From Enteractinococcus fodinae (GTDB lineage: Bacteria > Actinomycetota > Actinomycetes > Actinomycetales > Micrococcaceae), in assembly GCF_031458395.1 (NCBI RefSeq), contig NZ_JAVDYJ010000001.1:434001-498000 (forward strand): DNA of 64,000 nt, read 5' to 3'. Shown in pieces: positions 62,176-64,000 of the stretch (positions are counted from its first letter, which is position 1; each line of letters begins with the position of its first letter). A program made the translations under genes and the position numbers. The notes beneath the pieces were generated by a model. The model was not told the DNA's origin. It saw nothing but the letters and a program-made list of their open reading frames with translations, and searched no databases.

Positions 62176-63984
62176 TCATAACGCCCAGTAGAGGTTGCGC
62201 AGTAAGGGTTGGGTGGGATCTAACCAGGGTGCTGGTTGGAAGAACGTGGTCCCGTGGTGTTTGCGGATTTTCCATTTGCCGTTGTGGACCGCCCCGTGGT
62301 GGTGGGCACACAGGGTGATGGCGTTGTCGACGTTGGTGGTGCCGTTGTTGAGCCATTCCACAATGTGGTGGATTTGGCAGTAGACGGCTGGCACGGTGCA
62401 GCCGGGGGCTTGGCAGCCACGGTCCCGCGCTAGAATGGCCCGACGTTGGGTGGGGGTAAAGAGCCTGTGGGCTCGGTGTTGGGCGAGGACTTCGTGGTGG
62501 CTGTTCCAGATTTGGCCCACGAGTTTACTGTCACAAGCTAATGGAGCAATGTCAGCAGGGCGCATGGCGCCGATGTTCACGGCCTCCGACATAAACTGAG
62601 TCCACGATGGTGGGGAGTGGCCCCGGGTGTGATCGGGATTCAAACATACCGGCTCGTGATCGGGATTCGGACGCGTGATGATCGGTGGTAACACTCCGGC
62701 GGCTTGGGGTGGTCGTCGCACCGCCTCCGGGAGAGCACCGACTCCGAGGGTTTCATAGGCTGTCTGGATGTCTTGGACGATCATCAACTGCGCTGCGGCG
62801 CCGTGGGCTTTCTTGACGCCGAGGTCCTTGGGATCCATCGTCAACAAGTTTTGAAACATGCCAATGATAATGGCTGCTAACCGCTGACCGGTGGTGAGCG
62901 GGTCGATAGTCGCCGTCTTTTCAGCTGAGAGGGTGGCGCCCTGAGGGTCTTCAGCTTGAGCATCCGGATCCGGGCTAGATGTCAGGTCGTTGAGGTCATT
63001 GACGGCTGCCGCCGGGTCAGGTGCTTCCTGGTCGTCGGTGGCTAGCAGGTCCAGGACCTCTTGGGGGATCTCGACCGGGGTGCCATTGAAATTCAGCTGA
63101 TGCAGGGACCAGTTTTTAAAGGCCGCATACACCGCCGGGGTGGCATGCATGCTGATTTTGCCGGACCCATCGGCCAGGTTCTGGGTGCGAAGCGCGTTGT
63201 CGGGTTGTTTGCGCAGCGCATCGGATACCAGGGGCCCGTCAGGGTCGATCGCGTGGGCGATTTTGTTGGCCCATCGGGTTTTGGCTTCGGAGAGTTCATC
63301 GGGAGTCAGAGTCTCGGCGGCATCGACCAGAGCGTCTTCAAAGGCCAGCAGGATGTCGCGTTTGATCCCGGGGAGGGCCTTGGTTTTGTGCACGTACTTG
63401 GTGAGATCTTTGTCCATGCTGATGATGCGGTCGAGGTTTTCGCCGGAAATCTTGCCTTCGGCAAAGGATTCAGCGACTTTGAGCAAATTGGGCTGATAGG
63501 CCGCCAACGCGGGATTTTTGCCCGAGGCCCAGGTGACATACGGGACCCGATCATGAATCTTCGTCGTCTGAGCTGATGAGAGTTTCAGCACTTCCCGGAA
63601 GTACACCTGCCCATTTTTATATCCTTTGACCCCGTCGGGAGTCCCTAACAATGCGGCTTGGTCGCCCAGGGCTGGTTCCAGATGAGCGGCGAAATGTGTG
63701 AGGATCGCATCGGTGGCTCGCTGCTGGTGGCGCACCATATGGGCAATGCCCGGCAGCGAATCATAATAGTTATCTGGCGGTATTGGCACCGCACCGGGTG
63801 CAGTCGCGGACTTGAATCCGCTCCAGTCCTCTCCAGAGGCCGTCACAAATCGGGCGAAGTCACCAGCTGCCGCCGGATCGGCCATCCGCTGTGCGGCCAC
63901 GTCGGCGAAGAAGGCTGCAGCGTAGACGGCTTCGCCCACACTCATGTCATCGGCAGCTGCCGGGTCAAACGCTGGCGAGGACAC
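62176..63984 (-). CDS. DUF222/HNH endonuclease-domain protein (13E12-type)
   Basis: The protein, at least 602 residues, has an N-terminal DUF222-like region (about 60-430, mostly helical, low-complexity linker DPDAQAEDPQGA) and a C-terminal HNH nuclease domain: ARDRGCQAPGCTVPAVYCQIHH, then TLCAHHHGAVHNG. Such proteins occur in several copies in many actinobacterial genomes, their role unclear. The frame remains open from the GTG at 63984 to the window edge, so the true start may lie outside. It is convergent with the SNF2 gene, 3 nt apart. Confidence 0.88.
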   Translation of the reverse strand: MSSPAFDPAAADDMSVGEAVYAAAFFADVAAQRMADPAAAGDFARFVTASGEDWSGFKSATAPGAVPIPPDNYYDSLPGIAHMVRHQQRATDAILTHFAAHLEPALGDQAALLGTPDGVKGYKNGQVYFREVLKLSSAQTTKIHDRVPYVTWASGKNPALAAYQPNLLKVAESFAEGKISGENLDRIISMDKDLTKYVHKTKALPGIKRDILLAFEDALVDAAETLTPDELSEAKTRWANKIAHAIDPDGPLVSDALRKQPDNALRTQNLADGSGKISMHATPAVYAAFKNWSLHQLNFNGTPVEIPQEVLDLLATDDQEAPDPAAAVNDLNDLTSSPDPDAQAEDPQGATLSAEKTATIDPLTTGQRLAAIIIGMFQNLLTMDPKDLGVKKAHGAAAQLMIVQDIQTAYETLGVGALPEAVRRPPQAAGVLPPIITRPNPDHEPVCLNPDHTRGHSPPSWTQFMSEAVNIGAMRPADIAPLACDSKLVGQIWNSHHEVLAQHRAHRLFTPTQRRAILARDRGCQAPGCTVPAVYCQIHHIVEWLNNGTTNVDNAITLCAHHHGAVHNGKWKIRKHHGTTFFQPAPWLDPTQPLLRNLYWAL

Positions 63985-64000
63985 CGGGGAGCCAATGTTG

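Overview
The window is a 64 kb piece of an actinobacterial chromosome. Gene density is high, start codons are often GTG or TTG, and GC is moderate to high. Markers pointing to Actinobacteria are a DUF222/HNH ('13E12-type') protein, the MSMEG_4193-like phosphatase next to an SCO1664-like gene, an extradiol dioxygenase close in sequence to the Arthrobacter/Brevibacterium homoprotocatechuate enzymes, and a Streptomyces-order mevalonate cluster. A member of the Micrococcales is my best guess (inference only). I see no insertion sequence, phage, CRISPR array or rRNA. The only tRNA is tRNA-Sec.

Layout. (1) 0-7.9 kb: SelO AMPylator, NRAMP-family transporter, stand-alone ectoine-synthase-like protein, ThDP enzyme plus metal-dependent cyclase, threonine aldolase, MenI-like thioesterase and a small membrane protein. 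(2) 7.9-9.6 kb: hpaH-hpaI of homoprotocatechuate catabolism. (3) 9.6-19.4 kb: a self-contained selenocysteine island. It holds selC (tRNA-Sec, UCA anticodon), selA, selB, selD and a three-gene formate dehydrogenase whose catalytic subunit is read through an in-frame UGA (Sec190) followed by a SECIS-like hairpin. (4) 19.7-32.4 kb: a CoA-thioester catabolic island with LysR, TesB-like thioesterase, class I CoA-transferase, DHA2 efflux pump, TAXI-TRAP importer, class III CoA-transferase, dienoyl-CoA-reductase-like SDR, hot-dog thioesterase and acyl-CoA dehydrogenase. Its substrate is unknown. (5) 32.4-40.1 kb: VWA/AAA+ chelatase-like pair, histidine phosphatase, SCO1664-like kinase fold, AlkD-like repair protein, papain-like protein and epoxide hydrolase. 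(6) 40.1-46.1 kb: the second hpa operon (hpaG-RraA fusion, GntR regulator, hpaE, hpaD), then an SDR. (7) 46.3-52 kb: AidB-like protein, a protealysin-like M4 protease with an emfourin-like inhibitor gene, a GNAT-AAA+ fusion and a lipoprotein. (8) 52-62 kb: the complete six-enzyme mevalonate pathway (MK, MVD, PMK, IDI-2, HMGR, HMGS), with a SWIM-SNF2 helicase in overlapping register. (9) 62-64 kb: a DUF222/HNH protein reaching the window edge.

How the parts fit. The two hpa loci lie about 30 kb apart but carry the same 12-nt operator-like palindrome (AATCGTATACGA), which suggests one regulon run by the GntR protein of the second locus. The sel genes and their evident client (the formate dehydrogenase) are packed together, as expected of a trait gained or lost as a unit. 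The most unusual items are the Sec island, the shared hpa operator with the HpaG-RraA fusion, the emfourin/M4/Pro-rich operon, the GNAT-AAA+ fusion, the orphan EctC, and the NRAMP homologue that lacks the canonical metal-binding residues.
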